Assembly (NCBI RefSeq): GCF_001666755.1 | Contig: NZ_LZJC01000123.1 | Span: 111,453-175,452, forward strand | DNA: 64,000 nucleotides | Direction of reading: 5' to 3' | DNA from: Mycobacterium sp. E1214 | Lineage (GTDB): Bacteria > Actinomycetota > Actinomycetes > Mycobacteriales > Mycobacteriaceae | Part shown: positions 53,572-62,155 of the stretch, in pieces | How the letters are laid out: each line of letters starts with the position of its first letter | How positions within the stretch are numbered: position 1 is the stretch's first letter | Position numbers and translations under genes: made by a program | Notes under the pieces: model-generated | Seen by the model: the letters and a program-made list of their open reading frames with translations, nothing else | Database searches by the model: none | Told to the model about the DNA's origin: nothing

Positions 53572-54496
53572 TGTCCCGGCCCGACTGCAGGGCGGAATTG
53601 AGCTGTTGAACCGTAGTGCGTTGCCAGCCAAGGTAATCGGTGCCGGCCGGCAAAGTTTCGGTCACCTCGGTCACGGGCACGCCCGCGTCGCGGGCGGCGT
53701 CGCGCAACCCGGTGATCGCCGGGGTGGACGTCTGCGGGTTCACCACGACCGCGAACACCTGGCGGCGCTTGACCAGGTCGAGGACGAACGCCATGTCGGC
53801 GGGCGACGGGTCGGTGCCGTTCTCGTTCGCGGTGCTGAAGGCGCGGGGCGTGCGGTCGACCACGCCGGCGGCCTTGAGCAGGTAGTGGGCGACCGGTTCG
53901 GTCGCGAGCACGGACGCGCCGGGGAAGTTGGTCGCGATCAAACGCTCGGCGCCGGCGACCGCGTCGGCGTCGCGGCAGAACGCGGCGGCGTTGGCCCGAT
54001 ACGCCGTCGCGTCGCCCGCGTCGATCCCCGCGAGCCGGTCGGCGACGGCGTTCGCGACGGACTTGGCCACGTCGAGGTCGTAGAAGACGTGCTCGTTGGG
54101 CGGATCGTCGCCCTTGTCCTTGGCGACGAACGAGTAGGCGGCCACGGGCGCCGCGCCCGGCCGCCCGGCCAGCACCTGCGTCACCCACGGGTCGTAGTCG
54201 CCGCCGTTGTAGACGACCAGCGTGGCGTCGGTGAGGGCCGCGGCGTCCGACGGCGTGGCGGTGTAGGAATGCGGGTCGACGCTGCCGCCGGTGAGGATGG
54301 CCTTGACGGTGACGTGGCCGCCCGCGACGGCGCCGACCACGCTGCCCCACACGTCGGTGGAGGTCACCACGGTGGCCTCGTGCGGATGCGCCGAGCGGGC
54401 CGCCCCGCACCCCGCCAGCACCGTCGAGCCGAGCGCCACGAGGGCGAGGGCCGGCGCGACGACACGTCGCCGGCGCCTCGCAGTGACTCGTGCCAT
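53558..54496 (-). CDS. Zinc/manganese ABC transporter substrate-binding lipoprotein (ZnuA type)
   Basis: A 312-residue cluster A-I binding protein. The signal peptide ends in the lipobox VLAGC (cysteine at about residue 30). VDPHSYTATPSDAAAL carries one histidine ligand, NEHVFYDL another, and EPVAHYLLKAAGV a third. It is the first gene of the unit and starts 70 bases from the Zur-like palindrome. In M. tuberculosis this position holds lppH instead. Confidence 0.92.
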   Translation of the reverse strand: MARVTARRRRRVVAPALALVALGSTVLAGCGAARSAHPHEATVVTSTDVWGSVVGAVAGGHVTVKAILTGGSVDPHSYTATPSDAAALTDATLVVYNGGDYDPWVTQVLAGRPGAAPVAAYSFVAKDKGDDPPNEHVFYDLDVAKSVANAVADRLAGIDAGDATAYRANAAAFCRDADAVAGAERLIATNFPGASVLATEPVAHYLLKAAGVVDRTPRAFSTANENGTDPSPADMAFVLDLVKRRQVFAVVVNPQTSTPAITGLRDAARDAGVPVTEVTETLPAGTDYLGWQRTTVQQLNSALQSGRDNARH

Positions 54497-54565
54497 ATGG
54501 GGTCCCGTCAGCTCGGTACGCGCGTGCGGATCAGCGGCGGCCGGCAGGGCAGCCGGTCAATATAC

Positions 54566-54586
54566 TAATGAAAATCGTTTCCATTA
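54566..54586. promoter_or_regulatory. Zur-box-like 21-bp palindrome
   Basis: Near-perfect inverted repeat: left arm TAATGAAAA, centre tcg, right arm TTTCCATTA, with one arm mismatch. It resembles mycobacterial Zur boxes (TGAAAAT-type arms). It lies 70 bases before the zinc transporter start and 60 before the divergent LacI gene, in an AT-rich patch. Confidence 0.7.
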
Positions 54587-54631
54587 CAAAGTGCCTCGGA
54601 CCAGCCGATAGGCGGGCCACCCGATCCGCTG

Positions 54632-54637
54632 TAGCGT
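54632..54637 (+). promoter_or_regulatory. -10 hexamer of the LacI-family gene, leaderless arrangement
   Basis: TAGCGT, eight bases, then GTG 54646. Fits TANNNT. Confidence 0.45.
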
Positions 54638-54645
54638 CACCGGTC

Positions 54646-55725
54646 GTGAGCCCCACCCCGCGCCGACGTGCGACTCTGGCGTCGCTGGCGGACGAGCTCA
54701 AGGTTTCCCGCACGACGATCTCGAATGCCTTCAATCGGCCCGACCAGCTCTCGGCGGACCTGCGGGAGCGGGTGCTCGCGACGGCGAAGCGGTTGGGCTA
54801 CGCCGGCCCCGACCCCGTCGCGCGGTCGCTGCGGACCCGCAGGGCCGGCGCGGTCGGGTTGGTGATGGCTGAGCCGCTGCCCTACTTTTTCAGCGACCCC
54901 GCGGCCCGCGACTTCGTCACCGGCGTCGCGCAGTCCTGCGAGGCGCAGGGGCAGGGGCTGCTGCTGGTGGCCGTCGGCCCCAGCCGCAGCCTCAAGGACG
55001 GCACCGCCGCGGTGCTCGGCGCCGGCGTGGACGGGTTCGTGGTGTATTCGGTGTGCGACGAGGACCCCTACCTGCAGGTGGTGTTGCAGCGCCGGCTGCC
55101 CGTCGTCGTCGTCGACCAGCCGAAGGGGCTGGCCGGGGTGTCGCGGGTGGGCATCGACGACCGGGCCGCGATGCGCGAGGTCGCCGACTACGTGCTGGGC
55201 CTCGGGCATCGGGAGATCGGTCTGCTGACCATGCGGCTGGGCCGCGACCGCAGGCAGGGCGTGGTGGACGACGACCGGCTGCGCTCGCCGGCCTTCGACG
55301 TGCAACGCGAGCGGATCGTCGGCGTGTGGGAGGCGATGCGCGCCGCGGGCGTCGACCCCCGGTCGCTGACCGTCGTCGAGAGCTACGAGCACCTGCCCGA
55401 GTCGGGCGGGGCGGCCGCCAAGGCGGCGCTGGAGGCCAACCCCCGGATCACCGCGCTGATGTGCACGGCCGACATCCTCGCGCTGTCGGCGATGGATTAC
55501 CTGCGCGCACACGGCATTTACGTGCCCGGTCAGATGACCGTCACCGGTTTCGACGGCGTTCCCGAGGCGCTCAACCGCGGCCTCACGACCGTCGCGCAGT
55601 CGAGCCTGGAGAAGGGGCGGCGCGCGGGCGAGCTGCTGCTCAAGCCCCCGCGGTCCAACCTGCCTGCGGTCAAGCTGCTGGACACCGAGCTGATCCGCGG
55701 GCGCACCGCGGGGCCGCCCGCGTGA
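54646..55725 (+). CDS. LacI-family transcriptional regulator (Rv3575c-like)
   Basis: A 359-residue regulator. The N-terminal helix-turn-helix and hinge TLASLADELKVSRTTISNAFNRPDQLSADLRERVLATAKRLGY are followed by a periplasmic-binding-protein-like effector domain with VGLVMAEPLPYFFSDP, FVVYSVCDEDPY and VTGFDGVPEAL. Length equals Rv3575c. Its target genes are unknown; no sugar genes are close. Convergent with kstR. Confidence 0.9.
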   Translation: MSPTPRRRATLASLADELKVSRTTISNAFNRPDQLSADLRERVLATAKRLGYAGPDPVARSLRTRRAGAVGLVMAEPLPYFFSDPAARDFVTGVAQSCEAQGQGLLLVAVGPSRSLKDGTAAVLGAGVDGFVVYSVCDEDPYLQVVLQRRLPVVVVDQPKGLAGVSRVGIDDRAAMREVADYVLGLGHREIGLLTMRLGRDRRQGVVDDDRLRSPAFDVQRERIVGVWEAMRAAGVDPRSLTVVESYEHLPESGGAAAKAALEANPRITALMCTADILALSAMDYLRAHGIYVPGQMTVTGFDGVPEALNRGLTTVAQSSLEKGRRAGELLLKPPRSNLPAVKLLDTELIRGRTAGPPA

Positions 55726-55729
55726 CGCG

Positions 55730-56401
55730 CTAGGCCGATTCGGTGTCGCCGATCAGCAGCCGCACCGCCAGGTCCAGCCGCTTGCTGACATCGGTGGCCG
55801 AGGCCCGGCGGGTGAGCCAGGCCAGCAGGTTGGACAGCCACACGTCCGAGATCACCCGCGCGATGTGGTACTGGTCCTCGGTCGGCTCGCCGTCGGCCAT
55901 CGCCCGGGCGAACATCGAGTCGATCAGCTTCTCGACCTGGTCGACCTCGCTGGCCGCCGACGCGTCGGCGAACACGTAGGCGCGCGTCATCGCCTCGGTC
56001 AGCAGCGGATTGCGCTGCATCGCGCGGTTGAGTTTGCCGACCATGAAGTTGAGCCGCTGGAACGGCGTGCCGCCGGTCATCGCCGAGCGGTCGGTCTTGG
56101 CGTCGATGCGGCTGAACTCCCGCCCCAACGCGGACACCAGCAGGTGCACCTTCGAGGGGAAATAGCGGTACAGCGTGCCGACCGCCACGTCGGCGCGGTC
56201 CGCCACCGCCCGCATCTGCACGGCCTCGTAGCCGCCCTTGGACGCGATGGCCATGGTGGCGTCCAGGATGCGCTTGCGGCGTTCCCGCTGCGCCTCCGAA
56301 CCCAGCTCGGACTCCGCCAGGACCGCCACGTTCACGACCTCGCGCGGTTGCGAGTCAGACGCGCGGCTCGAACCGGCTCTCGAGTTGGCACTGGCTGGCA
56401 T
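55730..56401 (-). CDS. kstR: TetR-family repressor of cholesterol catabolism KstR
   Basis: A repressor released by 3-oxo-cholestenoyl-CoA-type ligands. The core SELGSEAQRERRKRILDATMAIASKGGYEAVQMRAVADRADVAVGTLYRYFPSK is almost identical to M. tuberculosis KstR. ATG 56401 gives 223 residues with conserved REVVNVAVLAE before the core; GTG 56329 would give the shorter 199-residue form. Divergent from fadE34 with a KstR palindrome between them, so autoregulation is expected. Confidence 0.95.
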   Translation of the reverse strand: MPASANSRAGSSRASDSQPREVVNVAVLAESELGSEAQRERRKRILDATMAIASKGGYEAVQMRAVADRADVAVGTLYRYFPSKVHLLVSALGREFSRIDAKTDRSAMTGGTPFQRLNFMVGKLNRAMQRNPLLTEAMTRAYVFADASAASEVDQVEKLIDSMFARAMADGEPTEDQYHIARVISDVWLSNLLAWLTRRASATDVSKRLDLAVRLLIGDTESA

Positions 56402-56543
56402 GTGACGGGTTGCTCCTGTTCCGGGCGGCTCGTTTGCAAACGATACGCATTCTGGGTGTGAATTTCCCACCTCCGTCCCCGTCGGGGCAACCGCGTGCGC
56501 TGCTGTAATGGCGTTCGACTTGACGGTCGATCACTGGCACTAT

Positions 56544-56557
56544 TAGAACACGTTCTA
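56544..56557. promoter_or_regulatory. KstR operator between kstR and fadE34
   Basis: TAGAACACGTTCTA matches the KstR consensus TnnAACnnGTTnnA exactly and is a full palindrome. It lies 143 bases from the kstR start and 56 from fadE34. Confidence 0.9.
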
Positions 56558-56612
56558 GTGCGGCAGCACCGCGCTTCGACCAGTGATATTGACGACCCGG
56601 AAGGCTCAACAC

Positions 56613-58748
56613 GTGGTAGCGACCGTCACCGACGAGCAGTTCGCCGCGCGGGCTCTGGTGCGCGACTGGGCCCGCAATTCGACGGCGGGGCCGGGCGGCA
56701 CGGCGGCGGTCCGCGCCGTCGAGCAGGGCGACGCCGACGCGTGGCGGCCGGTCTTCACCCGGCTGGCCGACCTGGGCATCTTCGGCGTGGCCGTCGCGGA
56801 GGACGCGGGCGGCGCGGGCGGCAGCGTCGAGGACTTGTGTGCCATGGTCGAGGAGTCGGCCAAGGCGTTGGTGCCCGGTCCGGTGGCGACCACCGCGCTG
56901 GCCGCCCTGGTGCTCGCCGAGACGGGCACGCAGCCGGCGCCGCTGGAAGCGCTGGTCGCGGGGGAGCGGTTCGCCGGGCTGGCCCTGGAGGGTGACGCGC
57001 AGTTCGACCCCGACGCCGGTCAGGCGTCGGGCACCTGGCCGCTGGTGCTGGGCGCCGCCGCCGGGGCGCTGCTGCTGTTGCCGGCCGGCGGCACCTGGCT
57101 GCTGGTCGACAGCGAGGCCGAGGGCGTGCGCGTCGAGCCGCTGCAGGCGACGGACTTCTCCCGGCCGCTGGCCCGGGTGGTGCTGACCGCGGCGCCCGCC
57201 GTCGCGGTGGCCCAGCGTGCCGAACGCGTCGAGGAACTCGCCGCGACGCTGCTGGCGGCCGAGGCGGCGGGGGTCACCCGGTGGGCGCTGGAGACGGCCG
57301 TCGACTACGCCAAGGTGCGCGAGCAGTTCGGCAAGCCGATCGGCAGCTTCCAGGCCGTCAAGCACATCTGCGCCGAAATGCTGTGCCGCGCAGAGCAAGC
57401 CGAGGTAGTCGCCGCCGCCGCGGCCCGCGCCGCGGCCGACGCCGACGACTCCCAGTTCGCCATCGCGGCGGCCCTGGCCGCCGGCACCGGCATCGCGGCC
57501 GCCAAGGCCAACGTCAAGGACTGCATCCAGGTGCTCGGCGGCATCGGCTGCACCTGGGAGCACGACGCGCATCTGTACCTGCGCCGCGCGCACGCCAACG
57601 GCCGTTTCCTGGGGGGCGCCGAGCGCTGGCTGCGCCGCATCACCGCCCTGACCCAGGCCGGGGTGCGCCGCCGCCTGGGCATCGACCTCGCCGACGTCGA
57701 GGACCAGCGCGACGAGATCGCCGCCGCCGTCGCCCGGGTCGCCGAGCTGCCCGAGGACCAGCGGCAGGCGGCGCTCGCCGAGGCCGGCCTGCAGGCGCCG
57801 CACTGGCCCGCGCCGTACGGGCGGGGCGCGTCGCCGGCCGAGCAGCTGCTGATCGACCAGGAACTGGCGGCGGCCGGTGTGGCGCGCCCGGACCTGGTGA
57901 TCGGCTGGTGGGCCGTCCCGACCATCCTCGAGCACGGCACGCCCGAGCAGGTCGAGCGCTTCGTGCCCGGCACCATTCGCGGCGAATTCCTTTGGTGCCA
58001 GCTGTTTTCCGAGCCGGGTGCCGGCTCGGACCTGGCGTCGCTGCGCACCAAGGCGGTCCGGACCGACGGGGGTTGGCTGCTGTCCGGGCAGAAGGTCTGG
58101 ACGTCGTCCGCGCATAAGGCGCGGTGGGGCGTTTGCCTGGCCCGCACGGATCCCGACGCGCCGAAGCACAAGGGCATCACCTACTTCCTCGTTCAGATGA
58201 GCTCGCCCGGCATCGAGATCCGCCCACTGCGCGAGATCACCGGCGACTCGCTGTTCAACGAGGTGTTTCTGGACAACGTGTTCATCCCCGACGAGCTGGT
58301 GGTCGGCGGGGTCAACGACGGCTGGCGGCTGGCCCGCACGACGCTGGCCAACGAGCGCGTCGCGATGGCCACCGGCACCGCGCTCGGTAACCCGATGGAG
58401 GAGCTGCTCGCGGTGCTGGCCAAGCTCGACGTGGACACCGCCCAGCAGGACCGGCTGGGCCGGCTGATCATCACCGCGCAGACCGGCGCCCTGTTGGACC
58501 AGCGGATCGCCCAGCTCGCCGTGGGCGGGCAGGACCCGGGGGCGCAGTCCAGCGTCCGCAAACTCATCGGCGTCCGCTACCGGCAGGCGCTGGCCGAGTT
58601 CATGATGGACGTCTCCGAGGGCGGCGGGCTGGTGCACAACCACGCTGTCTTCGACTTCCTCAACACCCGCTGCCTGACGATCGCCGGGGGCACCGAGCAG
58701 ATCCTGCTCACCGTCGCCGCCGAGCGGTTGCTCGGGCTGCCGCGTTAG
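56613..58748 (+). CDS. fadE34: Acyl-CoA dehydrogenase FadE34 (fused, cholesterol side-chain type)
   Basis: A 711-residue protein made of two acyl-CoA dehydrogenase-like halves. The first (about 1-340) has VREQFGKPIGSFQAVKHICAEML and QVLGGIGCTWEHDAHLYLRR; the second has LWCQLFSEPGAGSDLASLRTKA and TIAGGTEQILLTVAAERLLGLPR. In M. tuberculosis FadE34 (Rv3573c) acts on steroid side-chain CoA esters. The GTG at 56613 gives the same length. Follows a KstR operator. Confidence 0.94.
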   Translation: MVATVTDEQFAARALVRDWARNSTAGPGGTAAVRAVEQGDADAWRPVFTRLADLGIFGVAVAEDAGGAGGSVEDLCAMVEESAKALVPGPVATTALAALVLAETGTQPAPLEALVAGERFAGLALEGDAQFDPDAGQASGTWPLVLGAAAGALLLLPAGGTWLLVDSEAEGVRVEPLQATDFSRPLARVVLTAAPAVAVAQRAERVEELAATLLAAEAAGVTRWALETAVDYAKVREQFGKPIGSFQAVKHICAEMLCRAEQAEVVAAAAARAAADADDSQFAIAAALAAGTGIAAAKANVKDCIQVLGGIGCTWEHDAHLYLRRAHANGRFLGGAERWLRRITALTQAGVRRRLGIDLADVEDQRDEIAAAVARVAELPEDQRQAALAEAGLQAPHWPAPYGRGASPAEQLLIDQELAAAGVARPDLVIGWWAVPTILEHGTPEQVERFVPGTIRGEFLWCQLFSEPGAGSDLASLRTKAVRTDGGWLLSGQKVWTSSAHKARWGVCLARTDPDAPKHKGITYFLVQMSSPGIEIRPLREITGDSLFNEVFLDNVFIPDELVVGGVNDGWRLARTTLANERVAMATGTALGNPMEELLAVLAKLDVDTAQQDRLGRLIITAQTGALLDQRIAQLAVGGQDPGAQSSVRKLIGVRYRQALAEFMMDVSEGGGLVHNHAVFDFLNTRCLTIAGGTEQILLTVAAERLLGLPR

Positions 58749-59317
58749 CCGAGATCGACTGCCGCGGCGTGTAATTCACGAAGCGCCTGGCACGCCATCG
58801 CGCCCAGGTCACCGTCCTCGCCGGGTTCGGCCCAGCGCGCGTAGGCCGACTTGAACGCGAGCGCGGCGAGTTCGGCGGCCAGCGACGCCGCCGGCTCGGG
58901 CACGCCGCGCTCCCCGAGCGCCTCGGCCATCGCGCGGGCGAGCCCGATCTGCTTGAGCGCGTTGCGTTCCTGCAGTTCGACGCTGGCGGCGATCGCCGCC
59001 TTGAGGCGGGGCGCGAGCTCCCGGTTGAACGAGGTGAACGCCGCCGAGGCGGCGGTCAGCCCGGAGCTCACGGCGGCCAACGGTGTCGCGCCGGCGGGCG
59101 CCGCGGCGACGCCCTCGCGGAGCAGCCGCGCGATGGCGTCCTGGCCGGCCGCCAGCACGTCACGCTTGTCGGGGAAGTGCCGGAAGAACGTGCTTTTCGT
59201 CAATCCCGCGCGGGCGGCGATCTCGGCGACGGTCGTCTCGTCGTATCCCCGCTCGTTGAACAGGTCCAGCGCCGCGGCGACCAGGCGTGCGCGCGCGTCC
59301 GGTTCCCAGCGGGCCAT
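58745..59317 (-). CDS. TetR-family regulator
   Basis: A 190-residue protein with an N-terminal helix-turn-helix (LFNERGYDETTVAEIAARAGLTKSTFFRHFPDKRDVL) and an alanine-rich helical ligand domain. It overlaps the fadE34 stop by four bases, tail to tail, and is divergent from an NAD(P)-binding oxidoreductase gene with a large inverted repeat between. It probably represses itself and that gene. This pair is not part of the matching M. tuberculosis region. Confidence 0.9.
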   Translation of the reverse strand: MARWEPDARARLVAAALDLFNERGYDETTVAEIAARAGLTKSTFFRHFPDKRDVLAAGQDAIARLLREGVAAAPAGATPLAAVSSGLTAASAAFTSFNRELAPRLKAAIAASVELQERNALKQIGLARAMAEALGERGVPEPAASLAAELAALAFKSAYARWAEPGEDGDLGAMACQALRELHAAAVDLG

Positions 59318-59336
59318 CGCTCCACTCTAATGATGC

Positions 59337-59379
59337 GACAATGGTCCCATCACCGCTGTATGGTGATGGGACCATTGTC
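59337..59379. promoter_or_regulatory. Perfect 18-bp inverted repeat, probable TetR operator
   Basis: gacaatggtcccatcacc (59337-59354) and its exact reverse complement (59362-59379) are separated by seven bases. It lies between the TetR start (59317) and the oxidoreductase start (59403). Confidence 0.85.
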
Positions 59380-59402
59380 TCGTCACTCGAAGGGTGTGCC
59401 TC

Positions 59403-60284
59403 ATGCGCGTATTCGTCACCGGTGCCAGCGGAGGAATCGGCTCGGCGGTCGTCGCCCAATTGCTCTCCGCGGGTCACCATGTCGTGGGCCTGGCCCGATC
59501 GGACGCCTCGGCCGCGGTCATCGAACGGCTCGGCGCGCAGGCCGTGCGCGGCGACGTCACCGACCTGGAGACCCTCCAGAAGGCGGCCACGGACAGCGAC
59601 GGCGTTGCGTACCTGGCGTTCTCGCACGACTTCGCCTCCTTCGGCGACGCCATCGGTGACGAGGCCCGTGCCGTCGCCGCGATCGGCGACGCGCTGGCCG
59701 GCACCGACAAGCCGCTCGTCCTCGCCAACGGCACCCCGGCGATTGCCGGGCGGGTGAGCACCGAGGACGACCCGTTCGTCACCGAGGGGCCCACGGCGGG
59801 CCGCGGACGCACCGGGCGGGCCGTCGTCGACCTAGCCGGGCGCGGCGTCCGGTCCGCCGTCGTGCGGCTGCCGCGGTCGGTGCACGATGCCGGCGGACGC
59901 TATGGCTTCGCCGGCATCCTGATCCAGGCCGCGCGTCGCACCGGCGTCTCGGCCTACGTCGGCGACGGCTCGCAACGCTGGCCCGCCGTGCATCGCGACG
60001 ACGCGGCGGCGTTGTTCCGGCTCGCCCTGGAACAGGCCCCGCCCGGTTCGGTGCTGCACGCGGTGGGCGACCAGGGCGACCCGATGCGCGCGATTGCCGA
60101 GGCGATCGGCCGCCGGCTCGGCGTGCCCGTCGCGTCCGCCGCCGCCGAGGACTTCGGGCCGCTCGGCGCGATCTTCGCAGTCGACCAGCCGGCATCCAGC
60201 GCGCTGACCCAGCAACGGTTCGCCTGGAAACCCACCGGTCCGAGCCTGCTCGAGGACCTGTCGGCCGGCGTCTACCCCGACTGA
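59403..60284 (+). CDS. NAD(P)-binding SDR-type oxidoreductase (atypical extended SDR)
   Basis: A 293-residue Rossmann protein with the N-terminal cofactor motif VFVTGASGGIGSAVV (TGxxGxxG). The usual YxxxK active site of extended SDRs is not evident, while VVRLPRSVHDAGGRYGF and HRDDAAALFRLAL resemble NmrA/NAD-dependent epimerase-like proteins. ATG 59403 gives an immediate Rossmann start. Probably controlled by the divergent TetR. The reaction is unknown. Confidence 0.85.
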   Translation: MRVFVTGASGGIGSAVVAQLLSAGHHVVGLARSDASAAVIERLGAQAVRGDVTDLETLQKAATDSDGVAYLAFSHDFASFGDAIGDEARAVAAIGDALAGTDKPLVLANGTPAIAGRVSTEDDPFVTEGPTAGRGRTGRAVVDLAGRGVRSAVVRLPRSVHDAGGRYGFAGILIQAARRTGVSAYVGDGSQRWPAVHRDDAAALFRLALEQAPPGSVLHAVGDQGDPMRAIAEAIGRRLGVPVASAAAEDFGPLGAIFAVDQPASSALTQQRFAWKPTGPSLLEDLSAGVYPD

Positions 60285-60329
60285 CACGCGGTCCCGGGCG
60301 CGCTGCGGCCGCCGGTCGGCGTCAGGCGC

Positions 60330-60872
60330 TCAGGAGAACGTCGTCTGTGCGCAGGTGCTGGGCGAGGTGATGTTGACGCCCGGGTAGACCACCTGGATGT
60401 GGGTGCAGACGATGACGTTGTTGTCGGTCTTGGGCTGACCGGTCTGCCAGTCGGTGGAGTCGATGCGCCCGGTGGTCTGGTACTTCTCCGGCGGGCCCTC
60501 GCCGAAATAGACCGTGGTGATCTCGTCGGATCCCATCGACTTCATCACCCGCTCGTATTGGCCGGTGGCGTGCGCGTCCAGGTAGGCCAGCCGATTCGAC
60601 GAGCGGATCTCGGTGCTCTGCCGGGCCCACAGGCCCGGCGGGAACCCGGTGATCCCGTCGGGGGTCTGCATGTGCGCGCCCGCGACGAAATCGCAGTGTC
60701 CGTCGCCCTTGAAGCAGTTCAGGACCGCCGTCGTCTCCAGCTGATTGGGCCCGTCCAGGGGAAACAGCGTCGACGCCGTGTTGCTGGCCGCCTGCGCGGC
60801 CGGCGCCGGCCCGGCGGGCAGCAACACCGGGATCGCCGCGACGACCGCGAACCGCATCATCTGCCGCATCAT
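60330..60872 (-). CDS. Secreted protein of unknown function (Rv3572-like)
   Basis: A 180-residue exported protein: a signal peptide (about 1-29, ending PAPAAQA-A) and a mature domain with four cysteines (NCFKGDGHCDF, VCTHIQVV, STCAQTTF) likely to form disulphides. It sits directly after kshB on the same strand, 43 bases apart, and corresponds to Rv3572. No known domain is recognised. Confidence 0.83.
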   Translation of the reverse strand: MMRQMMRFAVVAAIPVLLPAGPAPAAQAASNTASTLFPLDGPNQLETTAVLNCFKGDGHCDFVAGAHMQTPDGITGFPPGLWARQSTEIRSSNRLAYLDAHATGQYERVMKSMGSDEITTVYFGEGPPEKYQTTGRIDSTDWQTGQPKTDNNVIVCTHIQVVYPGVNITSPSTCAQTTFS

Positions 60873-60915
60873 CGGCGCGCCCCTTCCCGAATGCCAGGGT
60901 GAATCTAACCCGCGA

Positions 60916-61998
60916 TCAGTCGTCGTAGGTCACTTCTACCGAATCGGTCTCCGGGTGGCATTGGCAGGCCAGCACCAGGCCGTCGTCGAGGTCCTCCTGC
61001 TCGAGCACGTCGTTGACCTCCATGCTCACCTTGCCGCTGCGCAGGGTGCAGGCGCACGCGCCGCAGTGCCCCTCGCGGCAGGAGAACGGCGCGTCCAGGC
61101 CCTTGGCCAGCAACACGTCGAGCAGCTTGGCGTTGCGCGGCCAGGACACGGTGTGCGTCTCGCCGTCCAGTTCCACCACCACGGTGGCGGGCGGCTCGTC
61201 GCCCTGGCCGGTGTCCTCGATGGTGACCGCGGCGAACGGGTCCGACTCCAGGGACTTGAAGACCTCGATATGGATCTGCGGCGCAGGCACTTTCAGCATG
61301 CCGAGCGCCTCCTTGGCCGCGTCCATGAAGGGCCCGGGCCCGCAGATGTAGACGGGCCGGTCGGTGTAGGGGGCCACCAGGCGGGCCAGCGCGGCCACGC
61401 TCGGCAGCCCCTGCACCGATTCCAGCCAGTGCAGCACGGTGAGACGGTCGGGGTGCTTGGCGGCCAGCTCGCGCAGCGCCTCGGCGAAGATCACGGAGCG
61501 CTCGTCGCGATTGGCGTAGAGCACCGTCACCTGGCCGGCGCCCTCGGTGAGCGCCGACTTGGCGATCGACATGACCGGGGTGATCCCGCTGCCGGCGGCC
61601 ATCAGCAGGAAGTCGCCGTCGAGCGAGCGGGGCGTGAACGTGCCCGACGGTGCCAGCACGTGGATCCGCATGCCCGGCTGCGCGTTGTCGCACAACCAGT
61701 TCGACGCGTACCCGTCGGCGGTGCGCTTGACGGTGACGGTCAGGGCGTCGTCGGTAAAGGGCGAACTGCACAGCGAGTAGCACCGCGCCACCGACCCGGT
61801 GCGGTCGCTGGGAATGCGCAGCGTCAGGAACTGGCCGGGCGCGTAGCGCAGCCGCTCGGGCGGGATGGCGGGGTCACCCGGCTCGGCGGGCACCGCGAAC
61901 ACCAGCGACCTCGCGTCGTCGGTCTCGGCGATGACCTCGGCGATCTGCAGCTCGAGGACGTGGTCACCGAGCGGCTCATCGGGGATCGCCTCGGTCAA
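60916..61998 (-). CDS. kshB: 3-ketosteroid 9-alpha-hydroxylase reductase subunit KshB
   Basis: A 360-residue reductase passing electrons from NADH through FAD and a 2Fe-2S cluster to KshA. The FAD motif RCYSL, NAD-binding AAGSGITPVMSI and CGPGPFM are followed by a C-terminal plant-type ferredoxin, CREGHCGACACTL, with the fourth cysteine in LACQC. The start is TTG 61998, with GGGAGGG eight or nine bases upstream. Divergent from hsaA, with KstR sites between. Confidence 0.96.
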   Translation of the reverse strand: MTEAIPDEPLGDHVLELQIAEVIAETDDARSLVFAVPAEPGDPAIPPERLRYAPGQFLTLRIPSDRTGSVARCYSLCSSPFTDDALTVTVKRTADGYASNWLCDNAQPGMRIHVLAPSGTFTPRSLDGDFLLMAAGSGITPVMSIAKSALTEGAGQVTVLYANRDERSVIFAEALRELAAKHPDRLTVLHWLESVQGLPSVAALARLVAPYTDRPVYICGPGPFMDAAKEALGMLKVPAPQIHIEVFKSLESDPFAAVTIEDTGQGDEPPATVVVELDGETHTVSWPRNAKLLDVLLAKGLDAPFSCREGHCGACACTLRSGKVSMEVNDVLEQEDLDDGLVLACQCHPETDSVEVTYDD

Positions 61999-62023
61999 GG
62001 CCCGCCCTCCCTCTCGTCGTAAC

Positions 62024-62037
62024 TAGAACATGTTACA
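62024..62037. promoter_or_regulatory. KstR operator upstream of kshB
   Basis: TAGAACATGTTACA fits TnnAACnnGTTnnA exactly. It lies 26 bases from the kshB TTG. Confidence 0.85.
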
Positions 62038-62091
62038 GAAAAGCGGATTCGTATCGCTACCAGCCGCAGGATTACCCTGCTCGACACGAAT

Positions 62092-62105
62092 CGGAACGTG
62101 TTCTA
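62092..62105. promoter_or_regulatory. KstR operator upstream of hsaA
   Basis: CGGAACGTGTTCTA fits TnnAACnnGTTnnA except the first base (C for T). It lies 51 bases before the hsaA GTG. Confidence 0.8.
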
Positions 62106-62155
62106 GTCTCAGGTGTTAAGTCCACTGTGTAAGTCTGGCCAGGAGGCAAACTTAA

